Part shown: piece after piece, positions 61,673 to 64,000 of the stretch
Numbering within the stretch: the stretch's first letter is position 1
Layout of the letters: each line of letters starts with the position of its first letter
Assembly (NCBI GenBank): GCA_031548025.1
Contig: JAVBRM010000058.1
Location: forward strand, 45,707-109,706
DNA length: 64,000 bases
Source: UBA5239 sp031548025
GTDB lineage: Bacteria > Verrucomicrobiota > Lentisphaeria > Victivallales > Victivallaceae
Reading direction: 5' to 3'
Notes under the pieces: model-generated
Database searches by the model: none
What the model was told of the DNA's origin: nothing
The model's input: the letters and a program-made list of their open reading frames with translations, nothing else
Made by a program: the position numbers and the translations under genes

Positions 61673-61858
61673 TCATTCGGCCGGGGTAAGGGCTTCGATT
61701 GGGTAATGCTTATTTTCGTAATCGGCAATAACCAACGAAAGCAACTCCATTTCTTCTGCGTGTTCATCGATTGGTTCCGGATTCTCCAGAGCCAATGCTT
61801 CAAGCCGCTCCATCGCCGCATCGAGTTCGGCATCGGTTTTTATGGCTTTGATGTTCAT
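61673..61858 (-). CDS. HigA-like antitoxin N-terminal fragment
   Basis: The 61-residue protein (MNIKAIKTDAELDAAMERLEAL, then HAEEMELLSLVIADYENKHYPI) matches the N-terminal half of HigA-type antitoxins, which bind the HigB toxin region and usually continue into a helix-turn-helix of ~60 residues. Here the frame stops right after LTPAE, with only 30 bp to the end of the glycosidase gene, so the DNA-binding half is missing. No HigB lies nearby. It may be a degraded remnant or a short stand-alone form. It is convergent with the glycosidase gene. Confidence 0.5.
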   Translation of the reverse strand: MNIKAIKTDAELDAAMERLEALALENPEPIDEHAEEMELLSLVIADYENKHYPIEALTPAE

Positions 61859-61908
61859 AATCGCCTCTGTTAGTTAAAATTTATCGGCATGAGTGGCAAT
61901 TTTTAAAT

Positions 61909-61935
61909 CATCGGACAGGTCCGACTTGTCCGATG
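61909..61935. repeat. GTCGGACNN-type palindromic copy downstream of rnfE
   Basis: CATCGGACA (61909-61917) and TGTCCGATG (61927-61935) form a perfect 9-bp inverted repeat, with GTCCGACTT between. It belongs to the family at 12998, 17187, 51581 and 55822. The hairpin follows the rnfE stop and may act in termination of the rnf operon. Confidence 0.6.
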
Positions 61936-61944
61936 ATCTGTCTA

Positions 61945-62619
61945 TCAATCGTCGCCGATGCGGCAGATGCGGCAGTTGCGGCAGTTCAGGCCTTGCGGGG
62001 GGATGTAGACTTCGCCGCGCTTGACCGCTTTGCGGATGTTGAAATAATTTTTGAGCGCCAGGAAACAGCCCACGATGATAAAAGCTCCCGCGGCGCTGCT
62101 CGGCAGCAGAAAGTCTTCTTTCCAGACGGTGATGACTTTGATTTCGAACATCGAGCCGCTGGTCAGGAATTCACGGGTTACGCCCAGCATGACCAACGTC
62201 AGGGTGAAGCCCAGGCCCATGCCCAGGGCGTCGGCGATTGAGCCGATGACGCCGTTTTTGGAGGCGAAGGCTTCCGCACGGCCGAGGACGATACAGTTAA
62301 CCACGATCAGGGGAATGAAGATCCCCAATGCGTTGTAAAGGGTGGTGGGCGCATAGGCCTGCATGCACATGTCGATGATACTGACGAAGGTGGCGATAAT
62401 CACGATATAGCAGGGGATACGGATTTTTGCCGGGATCAGGCCTTTGCTCAGGGAAATCACGGCGTTGCTGCCGATCAGGACGCAGGTGGTGGCGATTCCC
62501 ATTCCCAGGCCGTTGACCGCGTTGGAAGTCACCGCCAGAGTCGGGCAGGTTCCCAGAAGCAGAACCAGGACCGGATTTTCTTTCCAGATGCCTTTGCTGA
62601 AATCTTTGAATAAACTCAT
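61945..62619 (-). CDS. rnfE: Rnf/Nqr-type electron transport complex subunit RnfE
   Basis: The 224-residue protein is a polytopic membrane subunit of the RnfE/NqrD type: KENPVLVLLLGTCPTLAVTS at the start, RIPCYIVIIATFVSIIDMCM, LIVVNCIVLGRAEAFAS, and GSIADALGMGLGFTLTLVMLG. It is part of the ferredoxin:NAD+ oxidoreductase that pumps Na+ or H+. The tail carries an added cysteine cluster (GLNCRNCRICRIGDD), encoded by three near-identical TGCGGCAG units; this is not usual for RnfE. It overlaps rnfG by ATGA. rnfA and rnfB, which normally follow rnfE, are not encoded in the 270 bp downstream. Confidence 0.92.
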   Translation of the reverse strand: MSLFKDFSKGIWKENPVLVLLLGTCPTLAVTSNAVNGLGMGIATTCVLIGSNAVISLSKGLIPAKIRIPCYIVIIATFVSIIDMCMQAYAPTTLYNALGIFIPLIVVNCIVLGRAEAFASKNGVIGSIADALGMGLGFTLTLVMLGVTREFLTSGSMFEIKVITVWKEDFLLPSSAAGAFIIVGCFLALKNYFNIRKAVKRGEVYIPPQGLNCRNCRICRIGDD

Positions 62620-63305
62620 TTTACCACCTCTTTCGGGGTTAAATCCTTGATGATTGCGATTTTGTTGGCCTTGAACGTTTTTGCCGCGCGGTTGGTTAAG
62701 TCGGCAATAGCCCGGCAGCTGACGGTGGCGCCGGTCATATATTCGGCGTCGCCGCCGTCTTTACGGACTTTCCAGCCGTCGGCCGGCATGACTTTGCCGG
62801 CATACCAGTCGAGGAAGCGGTTGGGCGGCAGGGCGGGCTTTGCGGCATCGGCTTTGCTGCAGAGGGTGAAGATGGTCTTGGCTTCTTTGCGGGCGCAAAC
62901 TATCGAGCCGAGGCCCGGAGTTTCGTTGTTTTTGGTCACAGTAATCGTCCGCACCGTGCCGTCGAGGTTCAGGGAAACCACCGCGTCGATAGCCCCGGCG
63001 TATCCGATTTTGGTCGAAGTTTCGACGGCGATTCCGACCAGTTTGCCGTTTTTGGCGGCTCCGTAGAATGTCAGGTCGACGCCATCTTCGGACTTGATCT
63101 TTTTCATGTTCTTCGTCAGGTCGTTGTCGAATTCCGGGAGCACCGAGCCGAGGGCGGTCTGGATATTTTTGAGTTTTTTGGCCTTGATCGGGCCTTCGGT
63201 TTTGATGGAACTGTATGCCATGACGCACGCGGCAATGCCGCAGAACACGGCCAGGAAAATTCCGAGAGCCGGAATCGATGATACTTTGTTGAAATTGATG
63301 CTCAT
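62616..63305 (-). CDS. rnfG: Rnf complex FMN-binding subunit RnfG
   Basis: The ATG at 63305 has AAAGGAG seven bases upstream; the GTG at 63311 is too close to that site. The protein has one N-terminal membrane helix (IPALGIFLAVFCGIAACVMAY), then a periplasmic domain with TVTKNNETPGLGSIV, and near the C-terminus YMTGATVSCRAI, in which the Thr of GAT is the covalent flavin attachment site. The 229 residues fit RnfG. It is coupled to rnfE and to rnfD. Confidence 0.93.
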   Translation of the reverse strand: MSINFNKVSSIPALGIFLAVFCGIAACVMAYSSIKTEGPIKAKKLKNIQTALGSVLPEFDNDLTKNMKKIKSEDGVDLTFYGAAKNGKLVGIAVETSTKIGYAGAIDAVVSLNLDGTVRTITVTKNNETPGLGSIVCARKEAKTIFTLCSKADAAKPALPPNRFLDWYAGKVMPADGWKVRKDGGDAEYMTGATVSCRAIADLTNRAAKTFKANKIAIIKDLTPKEVVK

Positions 63306-63307
63306 GT

Positions 63308-64000
63308 TCACGCTCCTTTGGCTACTGCGGGTTTGCGGAAGCCGAACGGCCTGATCCGGGCCACGCGTTCAATCAGCGGAACCAGGGCATTCATCAGCAG
63401 GATCGAGAAGCTGACGCCTTCCGGGAAGCCGCCCCAGATCCGGATGACACAGGTCATAATCCCCAGCATGATCGCGAAAATAACCGCTCCGCGGGCGGTG
63501 ATCGGCGAGGTTACCATGTCGGTAGCCATGAAAAATGCCGCGATCATCAGCCCGCCGGTCAGCAGGTGGAAGAGCGGCGGCGGCGTAACGCCCGGACAGC
63601 ACCAGTGGAGAATTCCGGTGAAAACCGCTACCGTGCCGATGTAAAACACCGGGATTTCCCAGCGGATCAACTTCATGGCGATCAGCATGACGCCGCCGAT
63701 GAGAATGGCGAGCGTGGAAGTTTCGCCGATACAGCCGCCCATGTTGCCGATGAAATATTCCCAATAAGCGTTCGGGTTGGCGATTTCGGCGAAATTAGCC
63801 AGGGCTTTCGGGCCGTGGCCGAGTATCTTTTCGGTGCTTTGCGCCAGCGACAGCGGAGTAGCACAGGTGATGCCGTCAACCAGCTCTCCCGCCTTTTGCA
63901 GCGCGGCGAAATCGGGCGACGTATATACCGAATGCAAATAATCATTGACCGGAATGTCTTTGACCGTATCAGTCAATGGCTGAGGCACCATATTCATGAC
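63308..64000 (-). CDS. rnfD: Rnf complex subunit RnfD (N-terminus outside window)
   Basis: The frame is open to the window edge, so only the C-terminal 230 residues are seen. DGITCATPLSL contains the Thr that binds FMN covalently in RnfD/NqrB (D-G-x-T-x-A-T-P-L). Helices follow: STLAILIGGVMLIAMKLI, PVFYIGTVAVFTGILHW, PLFHLLTGGLMIAAFFMATDMVTSPIT (typical RnfD), and WGGFPEGVSFSILLMNALVPLI. The stop overlaps the rnfG start region. rnfC is expected further upstream of the gene, outside the window. Confidence 0.93.
   Translation of the reverse strand, partial: VMNMVPQPLTDTVKDIPVNDYLHSVYTSPDFAALQKAGELVDGITCATPLSLAQSTEKILGHGPKALANFAEIANPNAYWEYFIGNMGGCIGETSTLAILIGGVMLIAMKLIRWEIPVFYIGTVAVFTGILHWCCPGVTPPPLFHLLTGGLMIAAFFMATDMVTSPITARGAVIFAIMLGIMTCVIRIWGGFPEGVSFSILLMNALVPLIERVARIRPFGFRKPAVAKGA

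Overview
The window looks like a chromosomal segment of an anaerobic, saccharolytic member of the Lentisphaerota (Victivallis-like). This is inferred from the gene content: four prepilin-type (FTLIEL) proteins, secreted glycosidases of DUF4838/DUF4091/GH42-like types, a DWG-type Hanks kinase with an extracytoplasmic sensor, an Rnf complex, and coenzyme-B12-dependent glutamate fermentation genes. No rRNA, tRNA or CRISPR array was seen.

Layout. 1-8851: a partial GntR regulator diverges from an operon of pseudopilin, GH42-like protein and two tandem DUF4838 proteins. 8839-12950: groEL, groES and dnaK on the minus strand; dnaK has a sigma-54-like promoter. 13110-16299: a minus-strand operon YkgJ-gmk-coaC-ArnT-like. 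16369-19537: a secreted protein, a PocR/AraC regulator and an acidic hypothetical protein. 19731-27894: a GntR-controlled glutamate mutase/methylaspartate operon (glmS, glmL, glmE, mal, AtuA-like, DUF4387, and a P-loop protein with a possible AlaRS second additional domain). 28095-36865: small membrane proteins, a DUF4143 ATPase, an SGNH hydrolase, a lipoprotein and a Sel1 protein. 36980-43496 and 44012-49404: two minus-strand glycan cassettes. 49563-55678: orphan HicB, GH29 fucosidase, a membrane protein, YggL, a kinase and dapA. 56149-61642: a LacI-controlled glycan cassette. 61673-64000: a truncated HigA-like antitoxin and rnfE-rnfG-rnfD (rnfD runs off the window).

The unifying pattern is a module seen four times: a DNA-binding regulator whose promoter is overlapped by its own palindrome, one pseudopilin, and one or more secreted glycosidases or carbohydrate-binding proteins. 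The genes are often translationally coupled. The likely role is sensing a particular glycan, exporting the hydrolases and perhaps displaying them at the surface; the role of the pseudopilin is inference. Liberated sugars would be fermented, glutamate would be fermented through 3-methylaspartate, and Rnf would conserve energy from reduced ferredoxin.

Intergenic DNA holds four dispersed repeat types: arrays of a 9-bp GTCGGACNN unit, a CGCCAAAA-containing repeat, a small element with terminal inverted repeats (two copies), and a 315-bp element bounded by 60-bp perfect inverted repeats.
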